Assembly: GCA_018661465.1 (NCBI GenBank)
Contig: JABJIC010000008.1
Location: forward strand, 81,545 to 145,544
Length of the DNA stretch: 64,000 nucleotides
DNA from: Gammaproteobacteria bacterium
Lineage (GTDB): Bacteria > Pseudomonadota > Gammaproteobacteria > Pseudomonadales > Pseudohongiellaceae
Reading direction: 5' to 3'
This document shows positions 1-11,759 of the stretch, one piece after another. The stretch's first letter is position 1, and every line of letters begins with the position of its first letter. The position numbers were made by a program, and so were the translations under genes. Under the pieces are notes generated by a model, which did no database searches, was not told where the DNA came from, and saw only the letters and a program-made list of their open reading frames with translations.

Positions 1-425
1 CCTGGATCAGTATCTGTCACTTCCAGTTCAACAAAGTTTGGTGGAGTTACAGAAATTGGAGCATCGTTCCATAAAATAACTGTATATACGTCTTGCTCTT
101 TCAACCAAATTTTCGCATCGGTAACAGCATTGCTATCGGCTGCCACTTGCTCGTAACTGTCGTCTGTCTTCATGAAGTGCCAGAATTCGCCGTCTTCATA
201 AAGGTATTCCATGTCAGTTTCCAAAACATCCGCAGATTCGACTGACTCTCCTGATTTGTAAGTTCTTTCCCAGACTCGACCATTCATCAGGTTACGAAGC
301 TTAACCCGATTAAATGCTTGTCCTTTCCCGGGCTTAACTACTTCGTTCTCCGTAATGGAACAAGGTTCATTATCTATCAAGACCTTCAGTCCGGATTTGA
401 ATTCATTTGTGGAATAGCTCGCCAT
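1..425 (-). CDS. efp: Elongation factor P (5' part, gene continues beyond window)
   Basis: Translation elongation factor that relieves ribosomes stalled at consecutive prolines. The reverse-strand frame opens with [17 protein letters not shown] and stays open to base 1, giving 141 residues; the family is about 188, so most of the C-terminal OB domain lies outside the window. The tip loop reads KPGKGQAF with Lys34 in the position that EpmA beta-lysylates in E. coli, so this is the lysine-type EF-P rather than the arginine (rhamnosylated) type. The visible end, DTDPG, is a conserved family segment. The start ATG is at 423-425, preceded on the reverse strand by AGAGGAAAC. The identification is very firm; only the length is unknown. 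Confidence 0.97.
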   Translation of the reverse strand, partial: MASYSTNEFKSGLKVLIDNEPCSITENEVVKPGKGQAFNRVKLRNLMNGRVWERTYKSGESVESADVLETDMEYLYEDGEFWHFMKTDDSYEQVAADSNAVTDAKIWLKEQDVYTVILWNDAPISVTPPNFVELEVTDTDP

Positions 426-941
426 TGTTTCCTCTCGCTCTGCTTTAAGTACTGCCTAGTTCTCTATCGACTTACTTTATGGATTTAGCCCTAAAAACGG
501 CAAGAGATGTTATCCGATCTGCATACTAATCCAAAGGAATTACTGCATTCTTATCGTGCTGGATTCAAAAGTGCTCGAATCAAGGGATCCAGGTCAGTAT
601 TCAATCAGGCCTCATGCAGGCAAATCATGTGATTTTGGCAGGCACCAAGCTCAGACAGGTCGCATAATCCCGTTTTAACGGGAGATAGAGACAAATATGC
701 GCATGTTAGCGTTATATTATAGATTTTAGTGATTTTTGTTGAAACTCTTGCGCTGTGATCTCTTGATAATGCGTTTCGACTCTGATGGTCTAGTCTGTAG
801 TTATTAACAATGACTATTAACAATGACTATTAACAATGATTATAAACATTGCTTATAAACATGGGTTAGGGGCCTTGGCAGCGAACACTAGACATGTGCA
901 TTTGCTATTAATACCGAGAGCTCCACATTCAGAGGATGATT
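426..941. other. Intergenic region between efp and the FimX-like gene
   Basis: Divergent spacer of about 516 bases that should contain the promoters of efp (leftward) and the FimX-like gene (rightward). No convincing gene was found: the reverse ORF at 605-823 has no ribosome-binding site or recognisable domain. The only clear structure is a degenerate 13-bp tandem repeat at 802-866. Confidence 0.6.
802..866. repeat. Five-copy degenerate 13-bp tandem repeat
   Basis: Copies at 802-814, 815-827, 828-840, 841-853 and 854-866. The first three are TATTAACAATGAC, identical except for the final base of the third; the last two are TATAAACATTGCT and a further diverged version. The array ends about 75 bp before the FimX-like start, inside its probable promoter region. 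Confidence 0.85.
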
Positions 942-2261
942 ATGATGCCCTCTCAAAGCGCTGATGCACCTATAGACGATGCATACGCTCAGCCATCGCT
1001 GCCTAAAAGAGACTCTCTCACCGGCCTCTATCAGCAAGATTATCTGGCGCTCGCTCTGGAGCAGGCTCTTCGACGCGGGGAAGGCGAAGATATTGCGGCA
1101 ACCCTTGGCCTTTTGCAGCTGGAAAACTTTTACGAGATTAGGTCCTGGGTAGGAAAGTCGGAAGCAAACCTTTTGCTCGGCGAGATTTCTGCAATATTAA
1201 AAAAGACTCTGCCAAAAAAGGTATTGTTGTGCCGCTGCCGTCACTATGAGTTCGGTATTCTACTAATCAAGGATTGCAGCGTTAATGCAGGCCAGATTAC
1301 CGACCGGGTGAAACAAGCGCTTCTTACTGCGGTATCAGCCTCCATTCCACCCCAGTTGGAATTACGCTGCGCTGTAGGTCTGGCAGGACTTGATAGCGAC
1401 ATCGCCTCTGCGGAAGTTATGTTTGCTAGAGCAAGGCACAATCTCAGTCTTTCTATCTCTCAGGTTAATCAACATGTTGAATTCCCGACTCTCAACCCCG
1501 ATGAAGCTCTCAAGCGTCTTCGAAGAGGCTTAGAAGATGGGCAGCTGACTATTTGCTATCAAGCAATGGCTGCACTGCAAACCGACGGGCTTCAACACTA
1601 TGAACTGCGGTTCCGCCATATTCGTGGCGAAAAATTTCTACCAGAAAAATTGATGATGGATGCTGCCGTGAAGAATGCTTTGGGACCGGAGCTTGATCGC
1701 CTCTGCATAAGCCATGCGCTAACTCTGTTACGGGAAGATAAAAACAAGCATTTGCAGCTCACCGTCAATATCAGTCACAACTCTCTGGTTCAGGGTAGTT
1801 TCTATTACTGGCTCGAGTCAGAAATTGATGGTGAGGGGAACATCGCCAGAAGAATGACCTTCCAGCTTAAGGAAATTGATGTGCTGATTGCCCAGCATCA
1901 CATTGCTCAATTCTGCGAGCGATTGCAGAGCCTGAAGATAAAGCTCGGGATCTGCCAGTTTGGCGCCACCCTTGAACCCTTCCGCTATCTATCTCTGCTT
2001 ACGGCTCACTCGGTCAAGCTGGATGTGTCACTGCTCGAAAGGATAAACGAAAGCAAAGAGCGTCGATTGATGTTCCAAGGAGTTGTAAAACAACTTCACG
2101 ATAAGGGCTTAAAGGTAATTGCTGGCGAGGTCGAAGAATTTTCCCTGATTCCCCTGCTATGGCAAGAGGGAGTCGATTTTGTTCAGGGAAATTGTCTCGC
2201 TCCCCTATCAGACGAGATGGGCTATCAATTTCTACAGGAGGAGCGGCTACAAATTCACTAG
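942..2261 (+). CDS. Degenerate GGDEF-EAL (FimX-like) cyclic-di-GMP effector
   Basis: Probable non-catalytic c-di-GMP receptor. A GGDEF-like domain starts with the typical RDSLTGLYQQDYL (about residues 22-170), but its active-site loop is CRHYEFGILL instead of GGDEF. The EAL-like domain follows (about 190-430): the EAL signature is replaced by YELRFR and the DDFGTG loop by CQFGAT, while the terminal FVQGNCLAPL segment is kept. Catalysis by either half is therefore unlikely. FimX, the twitching-motility regulator encoded close to parC/parE in Pseudomonas, is degenerate in the same way, and the location supports this relationship; however, FimX is about 690 residues with REC and PAS domains that are absent here. 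The ATG at 942 is preferred because AGAGG at 931-935 is correctly spaced; an earlier ATG at 936 overlaps that site. Confidence 0.8.
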   Translation: MMPSQSADAPIDDAYAQPSLPKRDSLTGLYQQDYLALALEQALRRGEGEDIAATLGLLQLENFYEIRSWVGKSEANLLLGEISAILKKTLPKKVLLCRCRHYEFGILLIKDCSVNAGQITDRVKQALLTAVSASIPPQLELRCAVGLAGLDSDIASAEVMFARARHNLSLSISQVNQHVEFPTLNPDEALKRLRRGLEDGQLTICYQAMAALQTDGLQHYELRFRHIRGEKFLPEKLMMDAAVKNALGPELDRLCISHALTLLREDKNKHLQLTVNISHNSLVQGSFYYWLESEIDGEGNIARRMTFQLKEIDVLIAQHHIAQFCERLQSLKIKLGICQFGATLEPFRYLSLLTAHSVKLDVSLLERINESKERRLMFQGVVKQLHDKGLKVIAGEVEEFSLIPLLWQEGVDFVQGNCLAPLSDEMGYQFLQEERLQIH

Positions 2262-2426
2262 GCGATGGGAGAAAACTGATTGGGGAAGGCGCCCTCTCCT
2301 GCTATTCTATCCATTAGACCGCCGGGCTATCGATACCCTGGTCTTTTAAAGAGCGCCATTGAATTCTGAGAAACTACTTCAGTCCTCCGAGCACATCCGG
2401 GACATCTGACGGCCCGGGAATTAGTA

Positions 2427-3869
2427 TTGAACGCGGGCCGCAAAAGAGAGCAAGAATTGCTAGAAGAACAACATCAAGATCCAACCACTGATGCGACAGC
2501 GCAAAAGTCTGCAGGAAAAAATTCACAGATCTCCCGAAAGTTTTCGATCTCCGTTTGCCTGCTCTTACTGTTGGCCATGTGCGTTTTCTGGCTGATTAGT
2601 AATTACAATACGCAAAATTTGCTCAAGCAACAGGCAGATCGTCACGGGCAGATCCTCGCACAGCAAGTCGCCCTGCAACTCACCGAACTTGTGCTGACCA
2701 ATGACCTAATCAGCATGAATGTTGTCCTTAACAGCCTAACTCGCGGGTCTTCGATCATTGAAGTCGCTGTAATCAATGTCAATAACGAGGTCATCGCTGC
2801 CGCTAATGGCAATGTGCACGAGAGTACAACCCTGATTCCGCTTCCCGTCACATTCAGTACAGTGCCCGCGGAATTTCGCGCAACAATCTCAATTCAAGAC
2901 TCTATTGCAGGATATGTGCGTGTTCGACTGGACACCAGCTATATCGAGACTGGCATCGTGAATACACTGATGCTAATTTCAGCGGCAACTCTACTGCTGC
3001 TCATCGTTGCTGTCACAGTAACTTCAACTTATTTTCAATACCTGGTTAGTTTTCCTGTAAACCTGTTAGCTTTTTCGATTAGTAATATTCGTAAAGGTGA
3101 AATTGAAACCTGCCCCGAGCCGGAAAATAACAATGAGATTAGTGCAGCTATCCGCCAATTCAACACGACGGCGGAATTTCTTGCTCAGAACACTTTTCTG
3201 GATAACTTTGGTAAGAGAAAACCAACAGCCGATCAACAGAATTTTAAGATAGAGCCGGGCACCCAAGATGTCACTCTGCTAAATATAAAAATGGCTAACT
3301 TCCATTATCTGTCTTCAACTCTCAGTGAAGAGTTGTTAGTTAGCCTCTTGAACAAGTACTACTTCTTCGCCGGCAAAGTGAGCCAACTCTATAGTGGTCA
3401 AGTCAGCTACTGTGCTGAAGATGAAATTGTAATGAACTTTAGCTCCGGTCAGTTTGCAGAGGAACAGGCATTTTATGCTGCCTGTGCCGGACAATTATTT
3501 TTGCAATTGCTTGGCGATCTGAATGATGTGGAGGGGCAGCATGTAGCTGCAAAATTTAAACTGGCGGTACATAGTGGCAAGGCGGTTAGCGGCCTCTACT
3601 CACCAGTTACGCAAGAGACGAATAATATAACCGGAAAGACTTTGGATATTACTCGGCAGATTTGTAAAGAGTGCCCGGACAATTCCCTGCTGATCAGTGA
3701 GCCGTGTTTTCAACATGCCGGCGCAGGCACTCGAATTGATGCCGAAGAGTTTTCTATCGTAGATGATGAATTGCAGATCATCACTTATATCAGCAGCGAT
3801 CCAATGTCTGACTATAAACTGCTACTTGAAAGACAAGCCATCCAACTAGTAACGCTTTACTCTGACTGA
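2427..3869 (+). CDS. Inner-membrane protein with periplasmic sensor, HAMP-like linker and cyclase-like domain
   Basis: Predicted two-TM signalling protein of 480 residues. A basic cytoplasmic N-terminus is followed by TM1 (about 40-59), a periplasmic segment of roughly 115 residues, TM2 (about 177-202), a HAMP-like stretch and a C-terminal domain (about 280-450). That domain resembles the class III adenylate cyclase fold (TLLNIKMANFHYLSS, then KLAVHSGKAVSGLYS), but the paired metal aspartates are not evident, so it may bind rather than convert nucleotides. The position before parC and the membrane topology suggest the AhpA/YtjB-type membrane proteins found there in other gammaproteobacteria; that link is inferred. 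The gene lies 165 bp after the FimX-like gene on the same strand. The start is TTG at 2427 with GGGAA upstream; no ATG is available before TM1. Confidence 0.55.
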   Translation: MNAGRKREQELLEEQHQDPTTDATAQKSAGKNSQISRKFSISVCLLLLLAMCVFWLISNYNTQNLLKQQADRHGQILAQQVALQLTELVLTNDLISMNVVLNSLTRGSSIIEVAVINVNNEVIAAANGNVHESTTLIPLPVTFSTVPAEFRATISIQDSIAGYVRVRLDTSYIETGIVNTLMLISAATLLLLIVAVTVTSTYFQYLVSFPVNLLAFSISNIRKGEIETCPEPENNNEISAAIRQFNTTAEFLAQNTFLDNFGKRKPTADQQNFKIEPGTQDVTLLNIKMANFHYLSSTLSEELLVSLLNKYYFFAGKVSQLYSGQVSYCAEDEIVMNFSSGQFAEEQAFYAACAGQLFLQLLGDLNDVEGQHVAAKFKLAVHSGKAVSGLYSPVTQETNNITGKTLDITRQICKECPDNSLLISEPCFQHAGAGTRIDAEEFSIVDDELQIITYISSDPMSDYKLLLERQAIQLVTLYSD

Positions 3870-3924
3870 TCCCCTCACAGATAAATAGTGTCGGGTAAAA
3901 AGTGCGAGCACTGAGTAGAAACTA

Positions 3925-6192
3925 CTACTCAGCTTCTTCCTTCCGCAAAACATCTATTCGATCAACATTCTGAAATCCGCGGGGCAATTTATTTCCACGA
4001 CGCCCACGTTCACCTTGATAGTGCTCGAGATCAGCTGGCTTCAGATTATGATGACGCCTACCCGCATGAATGGTAAGTGTATCTTTATCACTCAGCACTG
4101 CCATAGCGACAACAAACTCTATTCGCTCTGCCACTCGCGCACTCGGAATACTAATAATCTTGTTTCCTTTACCCTTTGCCAGCCTCGGCAATTCGCTGAT
4201 AGGAAACATCAACATTCTGCCTTCATTAGTAATGGCGACGATAAGGTTTTTCTTATAGTCGGCAACTGAAACAGCCGCGAGCACCTGACTGCCCTTGGGC
4301 GGCCTGATAACTGCCTTACCTGATTTGTTTTTGCTGATCAGGTCAGAAATTTTACCGACGAAACCATAACCGCCATCACTGGCAAGTAAAACATCTTGAT
4401 TGTCTTCGCCAATCAATACACCTTCGAAGGTGGCTCCTGATGGTGGGTTGACCTTACCTGACACCGGCTCTCCCTGACCTCTTGCAGACGGCAAACCATG
4501 GGCGGCTAGAGAATAAGCCCTACCTGTGGAATCGACAAAGATTGCAAGCTGACTACTCTTGCCTCGGGCCGACAATTTGTAGCCGTCTCCGGATTTGTAT
4601 TGGAGCGTGGTAGGGTCAACTTCATGACCTTTTGCAGCGCGCACCCACCCTCTTTCTGAAAGTACGATGGTAACTGGCTCGGTTGAAATTAGTTCTGTCT
4701 CACTAAAGGCTTTGGCCTCATCTCTTTGTACCAGCGGAGTCTTTCTATCGTCTCCAAACTTCTCGGCATCTGCCTTGATTTCATTCTTAATGAAAGTTTT
4801 CAGTCGAGCCTGTGATTTCAATAATGTCTCAAGCCCTTTCCTCTCGTCATTTAGCTCTTTCTGCTCGGCCTTGATTTTTATCTCTTCAAGTTTCGCAAGC
4901 TGTCTCAGTTTTAAATCGAGGATGGCGTCAGCCTGGCGCTCGCTAATCTTGAATTTCTTGACAAGAGCAGGCTTCGGCTTATCTTCAGTACGTACAATCT
5001 TTATAACTTCGTCGATATTAAGATAAGCAACCAACAAACCATCGAGAATATGTAGGCGATCAAGAATTTTATCGAGACGAAACTGCAATCTGCGTTTTAC
5101 GGTTTCTGTTCTGAATTGCAGCCACTCTTTCAACAAAGAAACCAAGTCTTTAACTTGCGGCTTTTTGTCTATGCCGATCATATTGAAATTAACGCGGTAA
5201 TTTTTTTCCAGATCGGTAGTTGAAAATAGATGAGACATTACACTGTCCATGTCTACGCGATTCGACTTAGGAACAACTACAATTCGAGTAGGATTCTCAT
5301 GATCTGATTCATCTCTCAGATCAACAACCATAGGCAATTTCTTTTTCTGCATCTGTGCTGCAATCTGTTCAAGGATCTTCGTCCCAGATACCTGAAATGG
5401 CAAGGCAGTGATTATTATCTCGCCATTTTCTTTTTCATAAGTTGCGCGAGCTTTTAAAGAACCCCGACCTGTTTTGTAAAGTTCTTGAATTTCATTCTTT
5501 GGAGTAATCAGCTCTGCTTCAGTGGGATAATCAGGCCCTTTGATAATCTTGAAAATGTCTGTTGCTTTGGCTTTTGGTGAATCCAGTAGATGAATACAGG
5601 CCTTGGCAACTTCTCTCAGGTTATGTGGAGGGATATCCGTAGCCATACCCACCGCGATACCACTGCCGCCATTTAAAAGCACGTTGGGTAATCGAGCCGG
5701 TAACATCTCAGGTTCATCAAGCGTGCCATCAAAATTTGGTTTCCAGTCAACCGTGCCTTGACCCAACTCTCCGAGCAATACGTCGGCATAGCCCTGTAGT
5801 CGGGACTCGGTATATCTCATTGCAGCAAAGGATTTTGGGTCATCTTGCGAGCCCCAGTTCCCTTGTCCATCCACCAATGGATAGCGGTAGGTAAAGGGCT
5901 GCGCCATTAGAACCATCGCTTCATAACAGGCTGAATCACCGTGGGGGTGAAATTTACCAATTACATCACCAATGGTACGAGCGGATTTCTTGAACTTGGA
6001 GCTGGCTTTCAAACCGAGTTCTGACATGGCATAGACGATTCGACGCTGAACAGGCTTAAGTCCGTCACCCAAACTGGGGAGCGCACGATCATTAATTACG
6101 TACATGGAATAGTTCAGATAAGCCTGCTGGGTATATGTCCTCAGGGCAATCTGTTCTACGCCGTCTTCGTTTACTGTTATTTCTTCATTCAT
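3925..6192 (-). CDS. parC: DNA topoisomerase IV subunit A
   Basis: Breakage-reunion subunit of topoisomerase IV, which decatenates daughter chromosomes together with ParE. The 755-residue protein matches the family length (E. coli 752). The catalytic tyrosine is Tyr127 in [10 protein letters not shown]. The quinolone-determining region reads [12 protein letters not shown], with Ser87 and Glu91 equivalent to E. coli Ser80 and Glu84, the drug-sensitive state. A coiled-coil gate region and a C-terminal beta-pinwheel follow. The start is ATG at 6190-6192, 80 bp after the parE stop, so parE-parC probably form one transcription unit. It converges with the cyclase-like gene, leaving only 55 bp between stops. 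Confidence 0.98.
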   Translation of the reverse strand: MNEEITVNEDGVEQIALRTYTQQAYLNYSMYVINDRALPSLGDGLKPVQRRIVYAMSELGLKASSKFKKSARTIGDVIGKFHPHGDSACYEAMVLMAQPFTYRYPLVDGQGNWGSQDDPKSFAAMRYTESRLQGYADVLLGELGQGTVDWKPNFDGTLDEPEMLPARLPNVLLNGGSGIAVGMATDIPPHNLREVAKACIHLLDSPKAKATDIFKIIKGPDYPTEAELITPKNEIQELYKTGRGSLKARATYEKENGEIIITALPFQVSGTKILEQIAAQMQKKKLPMVVDLRDESDHENPTRIVVVPKSNRVDMDSVMSHLFSTTDLEKNYRVNFNMIGIDKKPQVKDLVSLLKEWLQFRTETVKRRLQFRLDKILDRLHILDGLLVAYLNIDEVIKIVRTEDKPKPALVKKFKISERQADAILDLKLRQLAKLEEIKIKAEQKELNDERKGLETLLKSQARLKTFIKNEIKADAEKFGDDRKTPLVQRDEAKAFSETELISTEPVTIVLSERGWVRAAKGHEVDPTTLQYKSGDGYKLSARGKSSQLAIFVDSTGRAYSLAAHGLPSARGQGEPVSGKVNPPSGATFEGVLIGEDNQDVLLASDGGYGFVGKISDLISKNKSGKAVIRPPKGSQVLAAVSVADYKKNLIVAITNEGRMLMFPISELPRLAKGKGNKIISIPSARVAERIEFVVAMAVLSDKDTLTIHAGRRHHNLKPADLEHYQGERGRRGNKLPRGFQNVDRIDVLRKEEAE

Positions 6193-6272
6193 TGCGTAAC
6201 TGTCTCTGCGTAACTGTCTAGATGCAAACTATCTCTTGGTAACACAATCCAAATCTGAATTGAGCTTATCTG

Positions 6273-8210
<1,938 letters not shown>

Positions 8211-8298
8211 CTATTTTTCAATGCTTTTTGAGCAACTTTTAGCTCTACTCTTTTCCCAAAAAACGGGCATTGAAAAAATACTGCTGGTGAATAATATT

Positions 8299-8916
8299 TT
8301 ATCGCGCAAATTGACTAATTCTTGACAAGAAAAACTCGAAGATGAGTGGTAATTCCTCTTCGAAATTCTCATAGCTGTGACTGCCATTCTGCCTGATAAC
8401 GCAGTTCGATTCAGCGAATTTTTCAACTGCTTGTCGATAGTCCAAAGTTTCATCCCCGGTTTGAACCAACACCATGAAATTCTGCGGTTTTTCTATGGGA
8501 GATACATCCAGATCCAATAGCTCCTGGATATGTTCTTCAGTTACCAGATGGGTCTCATCGGTGTAATAGTTTTTGTGCTCTCCCAAATGGGAATCCCATA
8601 AATCAAAGGGACGCACCGCCGGATTGATCAACACAGCTGGGATATCATGTTTTTCGGAAAAATAACTACTATAGAACCCGCCCAGAGAACTACCCATGAG
8701 TACAATTTTGCGATTCGAGTGGACATCGATCAGCTGCTGTATCTCCGAAGCGGTCTGCGCTGGACCATGACGCATCTGAGGAATCAGTATTTGATCCTCA
8801 AAGCCTTGCTGCTTGCAGAAAGTCAGGGTTTGTTGTGCCTTTTCAGACTCAGGTGAGCTTAGAAATCCATGAAGATAGATAAGTAAGACGTCGGGGGGCA
8901 AAACGCGGGTCCTCAT
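8299..8916 (-). CDS. yqiA: YqiA-family alpha/beta-hydrolase esterase
   Basis: Small serine esterase of the YqiA/UPF0227 family, with activity on short acyl esters in E. coli; the physiological substrate is unknown. The oxyanion segment IYLHGFLSSPESEKA opens the fold. The nucleophile lies in MGSSLGGFYSS, the acid probably in QTGDETLDY, and the histidine in NGSHSYENF. The frame is open back to 9012, but that start would place 77 bases inside cpdA. The ATG at 8916 gives 205 residues, begins 20 bp after the cpdA stop and fits the family length (about 190). The gene is embedded in the conserved cpdA-yqiA-parE order. Confidence 0.87.
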   Translation of the reverse strand: MRTRVLPPDVLLIYLHGFLSSPESEKAQQTLTFCKQQGFEDQILIPQMRHGPAQTASEIQQLIDVHSNRKIVLMGSSLGGFYSSYFSEKHDIPAVLINPAVRPFDLWDSHLGEHKNYYTDETHLVTEEHIQELLDLDVSPIEKPQNFMVLVQTGDETLDYRQAVEKFAESNCVIRQNGSHSYENFEEELPLIFEFFLSRISQFAR

Positions 8917-8935
8917 GCCAGGGGCTTTGACCGCC

Positions 8936-9754
8936 TTAATAGCCTGGGCTGCTGAAATCCGCCTCGAAGATCTCTCCAGATACACGGACAACTTCTGTTT
9001 CCACTCGACCATCGGTATAGAGCTTGAGCCAGCGATAGCCAGGATTTAGCTTATCCAGTGCGAAATTTGTAACATTCGGCTTAAACTGAATGCAACTTGA
9101 GGGAGAGCATAGACAACGAATGCCTTGATGTTGAAAATCAAGCTGCTGATGAATATGACCGTAGAGCACGGTGCCTGCTTTGGAAGATTTTTTCAGAACT
9201 TTGAAGAATGCCGCTCCATTATTCAAGCCGATATCCTTCATCCAACCCGCATTACCTGGAACCGGATTGTGATGCAGGCATACCAGGCAATGTTCAACAG
9301 CAGCATTTTCTTCCGCTGAAGCCAAACTCTGCTTGAGAAACTCAAGTTCACTGCTGGCAAGAGTTCCATGAACCTGCCCAAGAATGCTTGAATCCAGAAG
9401 GATGATCATCCAGTTGTTAATCTGAATTATTTTCTCACAAGCAGAAGTTCCCGATGCAACTTCCGCCATGGTAGTTGCATTGTCGTGATTCCCGGGGATC
9501 CAGCGAGTAGTGGTGTCAAAACAGGAAATCGATTCCAGAAATTCCTGATAAGCTTCTTTGCTGGCATCTTGTGCAATGTCACCAGTTGCCAGAATACAAT
9601 CGATGGCTTTTTCTCGTGTTTGAATTAGCTTGATCACATGATCATAAGACTCACGGGTATTCATCTTCAGCAGAGTGCCATTGTTGCCACCATACAGATG
9701 AGTGTCCGTGATCTGGACAATATTTACAGGATCTTGTGTGGTCAATGCGTTCAT
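8936..9754 (-). CDS. cpdA: 3',5'-cyclic-AMP phosphodiesterase CpdA
   Basis: Class III cyclic nucleotide phosphodiesterase hydrolysing cAMP to AMP in the cytoplasm, which lowers Crp-type signalling. All calcineurin-like dimetal motifs are visible: DTHL, GDIAQD, GNHD, LHHNPVP and GHIHQ. The 272 residues match E. coli CpdA (275). It sits between the DUF1249 gene and yqiA, exactly as in E. coli and Pseudomonas, and is probably co-transcribed with them. Confidence 0.94.
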   Translation of the reverse strand: MNALTTQDPVNIVQITDTHLYGGNNGTLLKMNTRESYDHVIKLIQTREKAIDCILATGDIAQDASKEAYQEFLESISCFDTTTRWIPGNHDNATTMAEVASGTSACEKIIQINNWMIILLDSSILGQVHGTLASSELEFLKQSLASAEENAAVEHCLVCLHHNPVPGNAGWMKDIGLNNGAAFFKVLKKSSKAGTVLYGHIHQQLDFQHQGIRCLCSPSSCIQFKPNVTNFALDKLNPGYRWLKLYTDGRVETEVVRVSGEIFEADFSSPGY

Positions 9755-9845
9755 AGGCGCATGCTATTGCAAATACTATTATTGAATCTGTAATACAGAT
9801 TGATTTTTATATTTCAGACCATTCATCTAGGAGCGGCCTTCCCAT

Positions 9846-10415
9846 TTACACATTAAGTGTTATATCTGGCGCTTTAATACTTTTTCCAACCTTCAAACAA
9901 TAGGTTAACCATTCTCCGAGAAATTGATTAACTTGCATCTTCTCATCTCGATGATACATTTTAGCATTCGGTTGTTCATACCGTGCTTGTAAATTCTTGT
10001 GCCCTTGATACGACACTACCTCTGCAGTGCTGGCATCATGATACACACGGACCAGCATCGATGGATTGGTCATCCATTCTTTAAACTGAGGCTTCTGTTT
10101 TATTTCCAGTGTGGTGGTATATTTGAAAGCCTCCACAATAGTTATTTCGACGGTGACTCCACCCTTCTCAGATTGTTGATCCGAAATAGAAAATTCAGTG
10201 CTTAAGCCTTCCAACAATTTTTCAGGCTCAGCGCAATTTTGAATTTGTTCTATGATTTCGTTTGTCGGGTCCGAATTTTCCAGAAGCGCAATATCAACAA
10301 ATGATCTGTCTCGATAGGCTTGCAGCTGAGGCACCAATTTCAGCAGGCGAATGTAATTCGCATCGCATTCTGCCATCTGCTTGATTAAGTCTATGCTGTA
10401 GTTTCTTCTTGCCAT
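9846..10415 (-). CDS. yqiB: DUF1249 (YqiB) family protein
   Basis: Conserved cytoplasmic protein of unknown function. The sequence opens YSIDLIKQMAECDANY, contains EITIVEAFKYTTTLEI and ends in the conserved block RDEKMQVNQFLGEWLTYCL, all characteristic of the DUF1249/YqiB family. It has 189 residues (family about 140-190) and no signal peptide or membrane segment. Location between nudF and cpdA is conserved from E. coli to Pseudomonas and supports the assignment; it offers no biochemical function. Confidence 0.88.
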   Translation of the reverse strand: MARRNYSIDLIKQMAECDANYIRLLKLVPQLQAYRDRSFVDIALLENSDPTNEIIEQIQNCAEPEKLLEGLSTEFSISDQQSEKGGVTVEITIVEAFKYTTTLEIKQKPQFKEWMTNPSMLVRVYHDASTAEVVSYQGHKNLQARYEQPNAKMYHRDEKMQVNQFLGEWLTYCLKVGKSIKAPDITLNV

Positions 10416-10567
10416 TTTACCGAGTGCTACCGATTCATCGAATATTGTATTGATAGTGAGCGTACAGAGCTCAATTGTAATGATTTGTAGGAATTATGCG
10501 AGTTTGAGGGCAATTGATTTTTATGGCGCTTGATACCCCATAACTCAAGGCTTACAGAGCCTTTACT

Positions 10568-11194
10568 TTAGCGAGTTAGCCAGCGATCCAATACGTCCTG
10601 CTTATGGAGTTGTAACCACTGAACCGCAATAATGCTCATGGCGTTATTAACAATTCCACATTCAACCGCCGCAACGAGTTCATCATATGACAATGGAACT
10701 AGTTCGATGTCCTCATGCTCCTCCACCAGCCCATAAACGCCTTCTGCGTCCTTAGTGTCCACTCGGCCACAATACAGACTAATGTGCTCGTTACTTCCAC
10801 CAGGGCTATTATAGTAGTCGCCAATAAGAATTAAATCTGTAGGTTTTGAATTTGACTCTTCCATGGCTTCTCGGACTGCTACGTCCTCTAGTTCTTCCCC
10901 TTCACCCACCATGCCCGCTACTATTTCAAGTGGCCAGCAATCAGTATCCTCCTCAATCAGACCGGCTCGAAATTGGCGAATCATTAGAACTTCGTCTCTC
11001 AGGGGATCAAAAAGCAAAATTCCCACGGCTTTAGGTTTAAGTAGCAACTCCCGCTCCATAAACTGACTCCACTCACCGGAATGCTGGCGGTGACGCAGCT
11101 GAATTTTTTCCACTCTAAGAAAGCCTTGATGGCAGTCCTCACGTGAAACTACTTCGATGTCGGAATCTTGAAAGCCTGAAATGAGCTTTTTCAT
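10568..11194 (-). CDS. nudF: ADP-ribose pyrophosphatase (Nudix hydrolase NudF)
   Basis: Hydrolyses ADP-ribose to AMP and ribose-5-phosphate. The Nudix box runs from AGMVGEGEELEDVA into VREAMEESNSKP: the REXXEE core and upstream glutamates are intact, but the glycine that usually follows REXXEEx is Asn. This position helps the turn rather than catalysis, so the enzyme is probably active. Upstream ESWPLEIV-type and IRQFRAG segments are typical of NudF (FRAGLIEEDTDCWPLEIVAG). The 208 residues match E. coli NudF (209). First gene of the leftward nudF-yqiB-cpdA-yqiA-parE-parC series. Confidence 0.93.
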   Translation of the reverse strand: MKKLISGFQDSDIEVVSREDCHQGFLRVEKIQLRHRQHSGEWSQFMERELLLKPKAVGILLFDPLRDEVLMIRQFRAGLIEEDTDCWPLEIVAGMVGEGEELEDVAVREAMEESNSKPTDLILIGDYYNSPGGSNEHISLYCGRVDTKDAEGVYGLVEEHEDIELVPLSYDELVAAVECGIVNNAMSIIAVQWLQLHKQDVLDRWLTR

Positions 11195-11277
11195 TTGGAA
11201 GGGGATAGTAATAGATTAGAGAGGAATTTAGGGAGCCAAAACCAGTACAAAGGACATGGCTCCCAAGCGAAGAGACT

Positions 11278-11556
11278 TTAGTCTCTGCTGGTAACTTCCA
11301 ACAGATGATATCCAAATTGCGTTTTTACTGGGCCTTGAAGAGTATTCACATCGGCTTTAAATACTACTTCGTCGAATTCCTTTACCATCATGCCTGGACC
11401 AAATTGTCCCAGATCGCCGCCTTGAGCCTTGGAAGGACAATTGGAATGGCTTCTGGCCACATCACCGAAATCCTCTCCTCCATCAATGCGCGTTTTCAGT
11501 GCGATGCATTCTTCTTCTGTGTCCACCAGTATGTGTCGTGCGCTGGCTATAGTCAT
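11278..11556 (-). CDS. ppiC: Parvulin-type peptidyl-prolyl isomerase PpiC
   Basis: Small cytoplasmic parvulin that catalyses cis-trans isomerisation of Xaa-Pro bonds. The motifs ASARHILVD, GGDLGQFGPGMMVKEFDEVV and QFGYHLLEV cover the entire parvulin fold, and the 92-residue length equals E. coli PpiC (93). The frame continues upstream to 11607, but ATG at 11556 is preceded on the reverse strand by AAGGAGA at ideal spacing, so the upstream extension is not used. No signal peptide. Confidence 0.93.
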   Translation of the reverse strand: MTIASARHILVDTEEECIALKTRIDGGEDFGDVARSHSNCPSKAQGGDLGQFGPGMMVKEFDEVVFKADVNTLQGPVKTQFGYHLLEVTSRD

Positions 11557-11759
11557 GTGGTTATCTCCTTGTTGGGGAATGGGGAAGCATTTTGCTCTAT
11601 AAGCCATTATGCCCCATTAAAAAGTTCAGTCACACAAATAATCCATGTTGAGTTATAATCGCCGGCTCGAACATTGATTGGTGATCCTCGGATGGACTCA
11701 CCTATTCATAGTCAAAAAATACTTTTTTAACACCCAAAGATTTAGATCAAGGTCTAGCT

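Noticed and set aside
605..823. 72-residue reverse ORF
   Set aside because: No ribosome site, no domain, and it includes the 13-bp repeat array; best read as intergenic.
8917..9012. Longer YqiA start at 9012
   Set aside because: The additional residues lie inside cpdA and have no family similarity; ATG 8916 fits the gene spacing.
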